Source: Pseudoalteromonas lipolytica
GTDB lineage: Bacteria; Pseudomonadota; Gammaproteobacteria; Enterobacterales; Alteromonadaceae
Reading direction: 5' to 3'
NCBI RefSeq assembly: GCF_900116435.1
Contig: NZ_FPAZ01000008.1
Location: forward strand, 1-64,000
DNA length: 64,000 bases
Part shown: piece after piece, positions 18,664 through 27,045 of the stretch
How the letters are laid out: each line of letters starts with the position of its first letter
Numbering within the stretch: the first letter of the stretch is position 1
Position numbers and translations under genes: made by a program
The notes under the pieces: generated by a model
The model's database searches: none
What the model was told of the DNA's origin: nothing
Seen by the model: only the letters and a program-made list of their open reading frames with translations

Positions 18664-19104
18664 TTAGAGCAGTTTTCTGTGTTTACTTTTTTCGTGTAAC
18701 CAATTTAATAAATTGGAATTATAGCGTTTTAGTCCTTGTGTTTGCCGTGACGTTAACGTGTAGAAGGGGGCAAAAAGAAAGAACCTATCACCAAACATAA
18801 TGACACAGTGAAAACCACATTTTGAATAGTGACGGAGCAATTTGACCCGACTGGCTTCAATGTGAAAGTTGCCGAACATAGAACTATAAAATACACCGTG
18901 ATGGCATATTGTTAATTCACTTTTGGAGCTAATAACTAAGACGATAATTATTGCAGATATACAAACGGTTGTTAGCAACGTTAATTGATAAATGAGATAC
19001 TTTTCAGGTAAATATTCTAAAAGAATCAACAGGGTAAATAGTATAAAAGCGAGTATTAATAACACGCTTTTCTCTGAATTTTTCTTCAGCGTTAGGACTT
19101 TCAT
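18664..19104 (-). CDS. Small two-helix membrane protein, unknown
   Basis: Family not recognised. The 146 residues start with a basic stretch (MKVLTLKKNSEKS). Two transmembrane helices lie at about 13-31 and 39-58, and a C-terminal cytoplasmic domain with many aromatic residues (FFLFAPFYTLTSRQTQGLKRY) resembles the beta-rich bPH-like domains of small membrane proteins. There is no clear operon partner. Codon use is more A+T-rich than in rnd. Confidence 0.65.
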   Translation of the reverse strand: MKVLTLKKNSEKSVLLILAFILFTLLILLEYLPEKYLIYQLTLLTTVCISAIIIVLVISSKSELTICHHGVFYSSMFGNFHIEASRVKLLRHYSKCGFHCVIMFGDRFFLFAPFYTLTSRQTQGLKRYNSNLLNWLHEKSKHRKLL

Positions 19105-19278
19105 GCTCTATCCTTGAGATGTTTTTCTTTATATTACGATCCTTGTAATATATGACAACCAGCCTAAAAGAGGGTATTTTGTCCCTTTTTTGATTGTATT
19201 GTATTATTTAATATGAAATTCCTTTTTTGAATCAGTATGTAATATAATGCGGTTTAAATTTATTGGGTGAAGAAATTA

Positions 19279-19323
19279 ATGAAAATTTTACCGATTATAT
19301 GCTGAATAACGCTCGTTATTTTT
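19279..19323 (+). other. Octapeptide frame followed by terminator-like hairpin
   Basis: GGGTGAAGAAATTA precedes an ATG (19279) encoding MKILPIIC and then a stop. AATAAC-GCTC-GTTATT with five T's follows (19305-19323). The layout recalls a leader peptide plus terminator, but no rightward gene lies downstream. It may be the end of a small RNA or a chance arrangement. Confidence 0.25.
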
Positions 19324-19347
19324 CTATATAACGCCATTAGCAGGGAT

Positions 19348-20178
19348 TTACATCCCCACTAAAATTTTATCTAAGTTCTTTTTCGATTTTGCCACACTTT
19401 GCAGTGGCGTTAATCCCTCAGGGTATTCCTCTTGCTCAAGCACTAACCATTGGGTATTACCATCTGTTTCTAAGGTGTCGATGATTTCTGGCCAATCTAT
19501 GCTGTTTTCACCAATAATAGGGCTGAGTATGCTGCCATTTTTAGTACGAACTTTTATGTGTGTTGAGAGCGTTCGCTTGGGGTATTTTTTTATGAAATAA
19601 AGAGGGTCTTTACCCGCGTAATTAACCCAGCCAATGTCTAGTTGTAATGGCATGCTATTTGGGGTGTTGCTAGCGATGTAATCCCAAAATGTTGCGTTAT
19701 TAAATGCATTAAACTCTTTATTATGATTGTGAAAACCGATCTTCATATTATAGCGGCTTGCATAATTACTGACTTTAGTCAGCTCTTTAACCAATGATTT
19801 AACGCCTTCTGGGTGCCATGCTCGCTCATCCCAAGGGACATACAGTGTTGTTACCCCAAGTGTTTTGTAAAAAAGGAGTGTACTATCAATATTGCTTTCA
19901 TTGAGTGCATCAAAGCCGACGTGAGCACTACTGGCAAGTAAGCCCAATTCAGTTAGTTTTGCTTTGAGGCCGGCAGGGTTATCACTGTAAGGGCCAAAGT
20001 CTGCGGCAAACTCAACGCCATCAAAGCCCATTTCAGAGAGTGATTTTAAAGTATTATGGAAATCTTTTTTAAGGGAGTCCTTAACCGACCATAATTGCAC
20101 ACTGACTGGAATAGTCGCCAATAACTGACTGCTAAATACAAAGCAAATTAAAAATAATAAATAACGAGAGTTAAACAT
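19348..20178 (-). CDS. Exported sugar isomerase/epimerase-like TIM barrel
   Basis: Xylose-isomerase-like TIM-barrel protein (AP endonuclease 2 superfamily), 276 residues, with a Sec signal peptide at about 1-21 (LICFVFSSQLLA). Characteristic pieces are VQLWSVKDSLKKDF, GFDGVEFAADFG, KIGFHNHNKEF, LQLDIGWVNYAGKDP and LVLEQEEYP, which supply the acidic and His metal ligands. The signal peptide puts it in the periplasm, where it could act on 3-keto sugars made by the GMC oxidoreductase encoded just upstream. The exact reaction is unknown. A terminator hairpin sits directly before its ribosome site. Confidence 0.8.
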   Translation of the reverse strand: MFNSRYLLFLICFVFSSQLLATIPVSVQLWSVKDSLKKDFHNTLKSLSEMGFDGVEFAADFGPYSDNPAGLKAKLTELGLLASSAHVGFDALNESNIDSTLLFYKTLGVTTLYVPWDERAWHPEGVKSLVKELTKVSNYASRYNMKIGFHNHNKEFNAFNNATFWDYIASNTPNSMPLQLDIGWVNYAGKDPLYFIKKYPKRTLSTHIKVRTKNGSILSPIIGENSIDWPEIIDTLETDGNTQWLVLEQEEYPEGLTPLQSVAKSKKNLDKILVGM

Positions 20179-20189
20179 ATTTAAATCCT

Positions 20190-20216
20190 AAAAAAGCAGG
20201 GGAGTTAACCCCCTGC
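20190..20216 (-). terminator. Terminator inside the sugar operon, just before a ribosome site
   Basis: Read leftward, GCAGGGG-GTTAACT-CCCCTGC makes a 7-bp stem followed by TTTTTT, then AGGA and the ATG of the exported isomerase. It should reduce or control read-through from the dehydrogenase genes into the last gene. Confidence 0.8.
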
Positions 20217-20252
20217 ATTGCAGTGTGTTATAAAACAACACAAGGGGGGAAG

Positions 20253-21008
20253 CTAATCGGTATAGGCGTATTCGCTCAAGCCTAGGTCTACTAAAACCTG
20301 ATCTAAATGCGCTTTTGCCTCGTCAGACGGTCCCGGATAATCGCCTGCAATAGGCACATTTCCTAAGTAGCCAATGTCTTTACAGCCCTCAGGCGTGCAG
20401 AAGAAAGCGGCTAACACTAACTCTTTAAAGCGTAAAAATGCTTTACCTATACGTTGAAATTGGGCAGGTGTTTGTTCATTAAAATAAGCAATATCATCTA
20501 AAATTGCACGATGCTGTTGCTCACTTAAGGCGGTAAATGGCTTCTTAAAGCGCAGCTTAGATTCGTCGTTTATCCACGCAAGTGAATTTAAAATTTTAAT
20601 GCGGTCACGTTGTTGTCCTTCATAAGGTGCGCTAACCCATTCATTGATAACCGCCGGTACGTGCAACTCACTTGCCGATGGAATAGTGCCTTCGCGCGGC
20701 ACAATGTAATCGGATAATAACGCCACTAAGGTTATTTCGTCCGCCGTTAATGTCAATGGCCATGGTGATTGTGGTGGGATTACTAAATTGGGATCTTGCC
20801 CATAACCTTTTGCGGTAATAGGTTTAATATCTAAGTCCGGCCAATGCCCCTCAGTTGAGGATGCTGCACCGATTTCAAGTGCTTTTGTACACCCTGCGGT
20901 TAGCCCGACCGCTGAGCCTGCGGCTAATAAGCCTAGCCACTTTAAAGAGTCTCGTCGACTCATTCCTGAAACATAGTTATAGGTTTCGTGTTCGTTACGA
21001 TGATGCAT
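20253..21008 (-). CDS. Tat-exported small subunit of GMC sugar dehydrogenase
   Basis: Gluconate 2-dehydrogenase subunit 3-type protein, 251 residues. The twin-arginine signal is SRRDSLKWLGLLAAG at about 17-31, followed by a lipobox-like LTAGC. The mature part matches the family: the ITLVALLSDYIVPREGTIPSASE helix-loop and PFTALSEQQHRAILDDIA. The small subunit normally binds and exports the signal-less GMC flavoprotein encoded three bases upstream, and both form a periplasmic dehydrogenase. It forms an operon with the GMC and DUF1080 genes. Confidence 0.85.
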   Translation of the reverse strand: MHHRNEHETYNYVSGMSRRDSLKWLGLLAAGSAVGLTAGCTKALEIGAASSTEGHWPDLDIKPITAKGYGQDPNLVIPPQSPWPLTLTADEITLVALLSDYIVPREGTIPSASELHVPAVINEWVSAPYEGQQRDRIKILNSLAWINDESKLRFKKPFTALSEQQHRAILDDIAYFNEQTPAQFQRIGKAFLRFKELVLAAFFCTPEGCKDIGYLGNVPIAGDYPGPSDEAKAHLDQVLVDLGLSEYAYTD

Positions 21009-21010
21009 AA

Positions 21011-22690
21011 TTAAAGTACCCCATTATCAATTTGTTGAGCAAGCCAAGTTGAATTACGCATTGCCAGCGTCATGATGGTGAGCGTACAGTTTTTATGTGG
21101 GTTTGAGGCAAACACCCCTGCATCCATGACGAACAAGTTATTACAATCCCACGTTTGACCCCATTGATTAGTCACAGAGTCTTTCTTTGAGCTGCCCATG
21201 CGTGTGGTACCTACCTCATGGATAATCTCGCCACCTTTTGAAATAGCTTTTTCGGCAGGCGGGAGTTCACCAACCTCTGCGCCCATGTTTTCAAGGATTT
21301 GTTTGGCCGTTTTTAAGCCATGCTCAATTTGCTTTAATTCACGATCAGACCACTTAAAGTGGAATTTCGAAACCGGAATACCCCATTTATCTTTAACGTT
21401 TTCGTCAATTTCCATGTAAGTATCTTTATTTGGTAACATTTCACCGCGTAGCGCAAATCCTACATAAGAGCCATACGCATCGCGAATTTGTTGTTTTAAG
21501 GCGGGGCCGTAGCCTTGTTTATCGCCAGACACACCTGAACCGGGTTGTCTGAAGCCGCCACCAATTTCAAAGTGATAACCACGTGGGAAATCTAACTCAT
21601 TGTTAGCTTGGGCTTGATGGCCCCACCAAGGAATGAATAAGTGGTTTGCGGTATGACCATCTTCGTTATAACGCGGGCGGCCTTTTAGTGCTGGAATCTG
21701 TGCTCCTAGCCATGCACCTGTTGAATCCATTAGGTTACGACCAACCTGACCACTCGAATTAGCAAGACCTTTAGGGTGTGTTTTGTGTTTAGAGTTTAAT
21801 AAAATACGCGCTGATTCGCAGGCACTGGCCGCAAGAATCACCACATCAGCTTCAAGAGCGTGCTCTGTGACTGTTTTCTTATCAACATAGGTTACACCCG
21901 TTACTTTACCTTGATCATTAACAGCCACCGATTTTACCATTGCATCAGTAATCACTTTTAAATTACCCGTTGCTTTTGCCATAGGTAACAGCGATGTTGT
22001 TGTTTGGAATGCGGCACCAATTGAGCAACCAGAGCCACATGGTGTTGCATAGAAGCATGCTAAACGGTCGTCTTTTGGACGGGTTAAAACCGCACGATGC
22101 ATTGGCACAGCTTGAATGCCCAATTTCTTTGCAGAAGCAGCAATTAATAACTCTGGTACGCGGGGTTTTGGTGGTGGCTGCAAAATACCCGGCGATGAAT
22201 CTGGCATATCTTCATGGCCAGTGTTAGTGCCACACACCCCAACGAGCTCTTCTGTTTTGTCGTACCAAGGTGCTAAGTCGGCATACTCGAAAGGCCAGTC
22301 CGCACCGTGACCATCACGGCTTTTACCTTTAAAGTCGTGTTCACTAAAGCGCAGAGAGTAACGACCCCAGTGATTAGTCCTGCCGCCTAACATGCGAGCG
22401 CGCCACCAATAAAAGTCGCTGCCTTTTGCACTGGTGTATGGCTCATCGGGTACTTGCCAACCGCCATCGACCGTTGCATCGTAGAAACCAAAGTTTTTAT
22501 CTTTGTTGCCTGCCCCCATTAATGGAGCCTCGCTATTGCGGCGAAACATTGGGCTTTCGGTTTTTGGGTCATAATGTCGACCTGCTTCTAACAGCAGTAC
22601 TTTATGACCTAGTTTTGTAAGTGTGTAAGCAGCCATTGCACCACCTGCACCAGAGCCAACAACCAATACCTTATGTTTAAATTCAGACAT
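21011..22690 (-). CDS. GMC-family FAD oxidoreductase (sugar 3-dehydrogenase candidate)
   Basis: Large catalytic subunit, 559 residues. The N-terminal FAD-binding motif is VVGSGAGGAMAAYTL, then MLGGRTNHWGRYSLR, the substrate domain with GCSIGAAFQ, and the C-terminal HEVGTTRMG and CNNLFVMDAGVFASNPHKN with the catalytic His/Asn pair. There is no signal peptide, which fits co-export with the Tat-targeted small subunit. Homologues in this pairing oxidise glycosides at C3 (glucoside 3-dehydrogenases). The adjacent DUF1080 gene favours that role over gluconate oxidation, but this is inference. Confidence 0.87.
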   Translation of the reverse strand: MSEFKHKVLVVGSGAGGAMAAYTLTKLGHKVLLLEAGRHYDPKTESPMFRRNSEAPLMGAGNKDKNFGFYDATVDGGWQVPDEPYTSAKGSDFYWWRARMLGGRTNHWGRYSLRFSEHDFKGKSRDGHGADWPFEYADLAPWYDKTEELVGVCGTNTGHEDMPDSSPGILQPPPKPRVPELLIAASAKKLGIQAVPMHRAVLTRPKDDRLACFYATPCGSGCSIGAAFQTTTSLLPMAKATGNLKVITDAMVKSVAVNDQGKVTGVTYVDKKTVTEHALEADVVILAASACESARILLNSKHKTHPKGLANSSGQVGRNLMDSTGAWLGAQIPALKGRPRYNEDGHTANHLFIPWWGHQAQANNELDFPRGYHFEIGGGFRQPGSGVSGDKQGYGPALKQQIRDAYGSYVGFALRGEMLPNKDTYMEIDENVKDKWGIPVSKFHFKWSDRELKQIEHGLKTAKQILENMGAEVGELPPAEKAISKGGEIIHEVGTTRMGSSKKDSVTNQWGQTWDCNNLFVMDAGVFASNPHKNCTLTIMTLAMRNSTWLAQQIDNGVL

Positions 22691-22691
22691 C

Positions 22692-23384
22692 TTAAAGCTC
22701 CTTAATTTTTATATTTTTAAACCACACTTTATCGCCGTGATCTTGAAGCCCGATATGGCCTTGCTTAGCCGTTGCAAAGTTTTGCCAATTGGCAAACTTA
22801 CTGCCTTTTACAAGCGTGTTCCATGTTGTACTACCAATAACGATGCTTGTCGTACTAATGCCGTTTTGCCAAACTTGTAGATGGTTGTCTTGCATTTTTA
22901 TACGCACATGGTTCCAACTATTGGCGGGTTTATGTGCAGCAGCAGGGGCAGCGAATAAATCATAAATTGAGCCAGCTAAATGAGAGTCAATTTTGTTATC
23001 TGGGTGCTCTTTGTTATCAATAATTTGAATCTCTGGCGCGTGTGAATAAATCATTTGTCCTGTTTCATCGGCCAGCACAAAAATACCACTGTTGCCCTTG
23101 GTTGAAATTTTCCAATCAATGTGCAGTTCAAAGTTTTGATATTGTTTCTTGGTTAGTAGGTCGCCACCTCCTTTTGTTAAGGTCATGGCGCCATCTTCAA
23201 TAACCCAAGCTGGATTTAAAGAGTCACTTTTAAAATTACGCCACTGTGACATGTCTTTGCCATCAAACAGTAACTGCCATCCGGCGTTTTTTTCTTGTTG
23301 TGTTAGCTGATTATCAGTCGCATTAGCGAGTGCACAGCTACTAACTGTGAGCACTAAAGTCAGTGCTTTGAGAGATTTAAACAT
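22692..23384 (-). CDS. DUF1080 / 3-keto-disaccharide hydrolase, exported
   Basis: Secreted 230-residue protein with a signal peptide at about 1-22 (VLTVSSCALANA). The concanavalin-like DUF1080 fold is recognised from GWQLLFDGKDMSQWR, NFELHIDWKIS, GNSGIFVLADE, APEIQIIDNKEHPDNK and GHIGLQDHGDKVWFKNIKI. The Pfam family is named for hydrolysis of 3-keto glycosides. With the GMC dehydrogenase it would first oxidise the glycoside at C3 and then cleave the bond in the periplasm. Spacing to the GMC gene is one base. Confidence 0.87.
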   Translation of the reverse strand: MFKSLKALTLVLTVSSCALANATDNQLTQQEKNAGWQLLFDGKDMSQWRNFKSDSLNPAWVIEDGAMTLTKGGGDLLTKKQYQNFELHIDWKISTKGNSGIFVLADETGQMIYSHAPEIQIIDNKEHPDNKIDSHLAGSIYDLFAAPAAAHKPANSWNHVRIKMQDNHLQVWQNGISTTSIVIGSTTWNTLVKGSKFANWQNFATAKQGHIGLQDHGDKVWFKNIKIKEL

Positions 23385-23408
23385 GGTGTTCCTCGACGAT
23401 TTACTTGC

Positions 23409-24629
23409 TTAAGATGCGCACTTTTCAGCGCGTTTGTTGTTATTAATAACTAAATGCAACCCTATGAATGCCACGATTAAAATAATCGGGAATATCAACA
23501 GGTTTTGTAATACAGCCTGTCCGGCTAAAATTTCGATTTGTTCCGCGCTGGCACCTGATGCTTTTGCAGACAAACGGGCACTGTCTATCCAACTTCCTAT
23601 GACTGGATTCCAAATACTCATTGCGAACATGCCCGCGCCTCCCATTAACGACATACCTAGCGCGCCCGATTTCGGAATGTATTCGGCAACACAACCAAGC
23701 ATGGTAGGCCAAAAGTAAGTTACACCAATGGCGAATAAAATAGCGGCTAGATAAATCATGGTGCCTTGTGCTTGGCTCATCATAAAGACACCTAAGCTTG
23801 CACAAAGCGCAGAGCTAAGTAATACACCAGTTGGGTTAAGCTTGTGGACAATAGGGCCTGCAAAAAAACGACCTACCGCCATGAGCCCTGTTATAAGTGC
23901 TAAAATGACCATGGGTGATGCCCCCGATGAACCTAAAATACGTTCAATCCATTGCTGAGTACCAAACTCCGTTGTGGCGGTCAGTGTCATGCACGCTATA
24001 AGAAATAAATACAGCGGGGTAAATAAATGACGAATGTTGCTGCTGGTCGAGTGGGTACGTGTATCAAAGGTCGGAAATTTTGCTTTAATTAGCATGGCAC
24101 CATAAATAATGGTCGGGACTAATATTAAAGCGACTTGCCACTGCCAGTTAAGGCCGGCAGCCGACATGAAATTAGACGCTAATGCACCAATTACAATCCC
24201 GCCAGGGAACCAAACATGAAAGCGGTTAAGCATGGTGGTGGTGTTTTTAGGGTACATTTCAGCTATTAATGGGTTACAACCTGCTTCAACAGAGCCGTTT
24301 GCAAAGCCTATTAGAAAAGTCGATACCAGCAAGCCCCAAAAGCCATCTGCGGTGATGGTTAAGGCAAGGCCAAGTAAGTGACAAATAAATGCCAACGCGA
24401 CCAGCTTTTTAGCACCAATAGCGTTGTAGATTATACCACCGAGCATGGTCGCAACGGGGAAACCTAAAAACGCCATTGCATTGACCCAACCGAGTTCGGT
24501 GTCAGTTAAACCAAAGTCACCACCAAGTTGACCCAAAATACCAGCGCGAATGGCAAAGGTCATCGAGGTCACAATCAGTGCTATACAGCAAAGCCGAAAG
24601 ACAATGCGATTATAATTATTGTTGTCCAT
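23409..24629 (-). CDS. MFS sugar transporter
   Basis: Inner-membrane major facilitator protein, 406 residues and about 12 transmembrane helices. The first half has MLGGIIYNAIGAKK (motif A-like loop) and FANGSVEAGCNPLIAEMYP; the second half has AGPIVHKLNPTG. The N(G)xxEAGCNP region recalls FucP-like and related sugar carriers. Genomic context suggests import of the keto-sugar or monosaccharide released by the DUF1080 protein. No substrate can be read from sequence. Confidence 0.82.
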   Translation of the reverse strand: MDNNNYNRIVFRLCCIALIVTSMTFAIRAGILGQLGGDFGLTDTELGWVNAMAFLGFPVATMLGGIIYNAIGAKKLVALAFICHLLGLALTITADGFWGLLVSTFLIGFANGSVEAGCNPLIAEMYPKNTTTMLNRFHVWFPGGIVIGALASNFMSAAGLNWQWQVALILVPTIIYGAMLIKAKFPTFDTRTHSTSSNIRHLFTPLYLFLIACMTLTATTEFGTQQWIERILGSSGASPMVILALITGLMAVGRFFAGPIVHKLNPTGVLLSSALCASLGVFMMSQAQGTMIYLAAILFAIGVTYFWPTMLGCVAEYIPKSGALGMSLMGGAGMFAMSIWNPVIGSWIDSARLSAKASGASAEQIEILAGQAVLQNLLIFPIILIVAFIGLHLVINNNKRAEKCAS

Positions 24630-24663
24630 ATTGTGTGTCCTGTGTGTTCAATTGTTGTCGGTT

Positions 24664-25716
24664 TTATAAACCTAAAATTCGATTATTACGCTCAGTGTTT
24701 GTTGCGCCACTGGCAAAATCGTCAAAGGCTTTGTCGGTGGGGTTTATTAAATGTGCGTTAATAAACTCAGCGCCTTCTCGTGCCCCATCTTCTGGGTGTT
24801 TTAAACAACACTCCCATTCAAGCACTGCCCAGCCATCGAAGCCATATTGGGTTAATTTGCTGAAAATTTGCTTAAAATCGACTTGCCCATCACCTAAAGA
24901 TCGAAAACGGCCCGGTCGGTCTTGCCAGTTTTGAAAGCCGCCGTATACCCCAGAGCGGCCATTTGCAATAAACTCAGCGTCCTTGACATGAAACGCTTTT
25001 ATGCGTGAATGATAAATATCGATAAATGCTAAGTAGTCTAATTGTTGCAATACGAAGTGACTCGGATCATATAGAATGTTCACACGAGGGTGATTATTTG
25101 TGGCGGCTAAAAAGCGCTCAAATGTTACCCCGTCGTGCAAGTCTTCGCCCGGATGTAATTCATAGCAAACATCAACACCGTGTTCATCAAAACAATCTAA
25201 AATTGGTAACCAACGTTTAGCGAGTTCGTTAAAACCTTGTTCAACAAGTCCCTGTGGACGTTGTGGCCACGGGTAAAAGGTATGCCATAAAAAAGACCCC
25301 GAGAAAGTCGCATGCGTTGTTAAACCAAGGCGTTTACTCGCTTTTGCGGCAAACATTAGCTGCTCCGTTGCCCATTGTGTGCGTGCCGCTGGGTTGCCTT
25401 TTACGTGGTCTGCAGCAAAATTATCAAACATTTCATCGTATGCAGGGTGTACCGCAATCAGCTGACCTTGCAAGTGGGTTGATAGCTCTGAAATTGTAAG
25501 GCCTGACTCGGCTGCAATACCAGTGACTTCATCGCAGTATTGCTGGCTTTCGGCGGCTTTTTCTAAATCGAAAATAGCGGGGTTAGAGGTAGGGACTTGA
25601 ATGGCCTTGTAACCTAAACCACTGGCCCATTTACATAATCCACGAAAGCTATTAAAAGGGGCTTCATTGCCAATAAATTGCGCCAGAAAGATCGCTGGCC
25701 CTTTGATTTTTTTCAT
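24664..25716 (-). CDS. Cytoplasmic sugar isomerase/epimerase-like TIM barrel
   Basis: Xylose-isomerase-like TIM-barrel enzyme of 350 residues with no signal peptide. Metal-ligand motifs are recognisable: CYELHPGEDLHDG, NILYDPSHFVLQQLDYL, IKAFHVKDAEF and WAVLEWECCLKHPEDGAREG. The family carries out isomerisation or epimerisation of sugars, including keto sugars. It lies between the MFS carrier and the Gfo/Idh gene, seven bases from the latter. It is the cytoplasmic counterpart of the exported barrel at 19348-20178. Confidence 0.85.
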   Translation of the reverse strand: MKKIKGPAIFLAQFIGNEAPFNSFRGLCKWASGLGYKAIQVPTSNPAIFDLEKAAESQQYCDEVTGIAAESGLTISELSTHLQGQLIAVHPAYDEMFDNFAADHVKGNPAARTQWATEQLMFAAKASKRLGLTTHATFSGSFLWHTFYPWPQRPQGLVEQGFNELAKRWLPILDCFDEHGVDVCYELHPGEDLHDGVTFERFLAATNNHPRVNILYDPSHFVLQQLDYLAFIDIYHSRIKAFHVKDAEFIANGRSGVYGGFQNWQDRPGRFRSLGDGQVDFKQIFSKLTQYGFDGWAVLEWECCLKHPEDGAREGAEFINAHLINPTDKAFDDFASGATNTERNNRILGL

Positions 25717-25722
25717 TATGTA

Positions 25723-26883
25723 TTATCCAATCTGTAAACTGTGCCACTTAGTATCGCGCTCTGACGAGGCTACAACATGCTCAATAAATGCCATACCGCG
25801 TACAGCCTCTTTGATACCGGGTACATCAAACTCTTGATTTGTGGCGCTGTCGCCTTGTTTAAATGCGTGAATTTGCTTTGCAAAATTACTGTAAATGTTG
25901 GCAAAGGCTTCAAGGTATCCTTCAGGATGACCCGCCGGTGTGCGCAGTGCATTTTGCGTATCAGTGTGAAGTACGCCTACACCCGCTCTTAGCAAGATAG
26001 CTGCTTGGTTATGCGCACGCAGCCATAAGCTATTCGGCTCTAGTTGCGACCATTCAAGGCTGGCTTTATCACCATAAATACGCAGGCGTAGGTTGTTTTC
26101 GTCACCAATAGCGACTTGGCTTGCGAGTAATACGCCTTTGCTACCGTTGTTAAAACGCAGTAGCACCGTGCCATCATCATCGAGGCTGCGGCCATCAACT
26201 ACATGGTTCAAATCGGCACACAGTTGGGTTATTTCGAGGCCCGATACATACTCAGCCAAATTTGCTGCATGCACACCAATGTCGCCCATGCAGCAACTTA
26301 TTCCCGATTTACTCGTATCAAGACGCCAGCTTGCTTGCTTAGAGCTTTCATCTTCACTTTGTGCAAGCCAGCCTTGGGTGTATTCAACAATGACTTTACG
26401 AATACAGCCAAGCTCACCCGCTTTAATGCGCTGCTTAGCCTCTTTGACCATCGGGTAGCCGGTGTAGGTGTGTGTTAATCCATACAAAAGCCCCTGTTTG
26501 GTAATGATTTCTTGTAATTGCTGTGCTTCGACAAGTGAAAGAGTTGCAGGCTTGTCTGATAAAACATGAAAACCGTGCTCTAGAGCCATTTTTGCCACCG
26601 GGAAGTGCAAGTGGTTAGGCGTTACAATTGCCACAAAATCAACGCGCTCTTCAGCAGGTAATTTTGCTTCTTCTGCAAATAGGGTGAGGTAACTGTCGTA
26701 GCAACGGCTGCTATCGAGGCCAAGTAATTCGCCAGTTGCTTTACACTTGTTGGTATCCGAGCTGAATGCACCAGCCACAAGCTCTATCATGCCATCTAAT
26801 CGCGCTGCAATGCGATGAATTGCGCCTATAAAGGCACCTTCGCCACCGCCGATCATAGCCATGCGGATTTTAGCTTTGCTCAT
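25723..26883 (-). CDS. Gfo/Idh/MocA-family oxidoreductase
   Basis: NAD(P)-dependent sugar oxidoreductase, 386 residues, first gene of the leftward sugar run. The Rossmann motif is AMIGGGEGAFIGAIHR, followed by VAIVTPNHLHFPVAKMAL and the catalytic HVLSDKPATLSL (usually EKP in the family; here DKP). GISCCMGDIGVHAANLAEYVSG carries the His of the active site. Such enzymes reduce or oxidise 3-keto sugars in the cytoplasm. Its start, ATG 26883, faces the AraC-type gene across about 160 bp. Confidence 0.88.
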   Translation of the reverse strand: MSKAKIRMAMIGGGEGAFIGAIHRIAARLDGMIELVAGAFSSDTNKCKATGELLGLDSSRCYDSYLTLFAEEAKLPAEERVDFVAIVTPNHLHFPVAKMALEHGFHVLSDKPATLSLVEAQQLQEIITKQGLLYGLTHTYTGYPMVKEAKQRIKAGELGCIRKVIVEYTQGWLAQSEDESSKQASWRLDTSKSGISCCMGDIGVHAANLAEYVSGLEITQLCADLNHVVDGRSLDDDGTVLLRFNNGSKGVLLASQVAIGDENNLRLRIYGDKASLEWSQLEPNSLWLRAHNQAAILLRAGVGVLHTDTQNALRTPAGHPEGYLEAFANIYSNFAKQIHAFKQGDSATNQEFDVPGIKEAVRGMAFIEHVVASSERDTKWHSLQIG

Positions 26884-26978
26884 CTTAAGCGCTCCTAATC
26901 AAAGTAGCGTTTGCTACTGTTAATGTCATGTTATTGATAATAGGTAAGCTTGGGCAATAAGCGATAATAAAAATTCGG

Positions 26979-27009
26979 TTGACAATGCAACAAAATCGGC
27001 GCTTAAAAT
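26979..27009 (+). promoter_or_regulatory. Candidate promoter of the PAS-AraC gene
   Basis: TTGACA (26979-26984) and TAAAAT (27004-27009) are 19 bases apart, about 37 bp upstream of the ATG. The -35 is a perfect match, but the spacing is longer than ideal. Confidence 0.4.
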
Positions 27010-27045
27010 ATAATGGCAATGACATTTTTTAGGGGGGTTTTAGTT

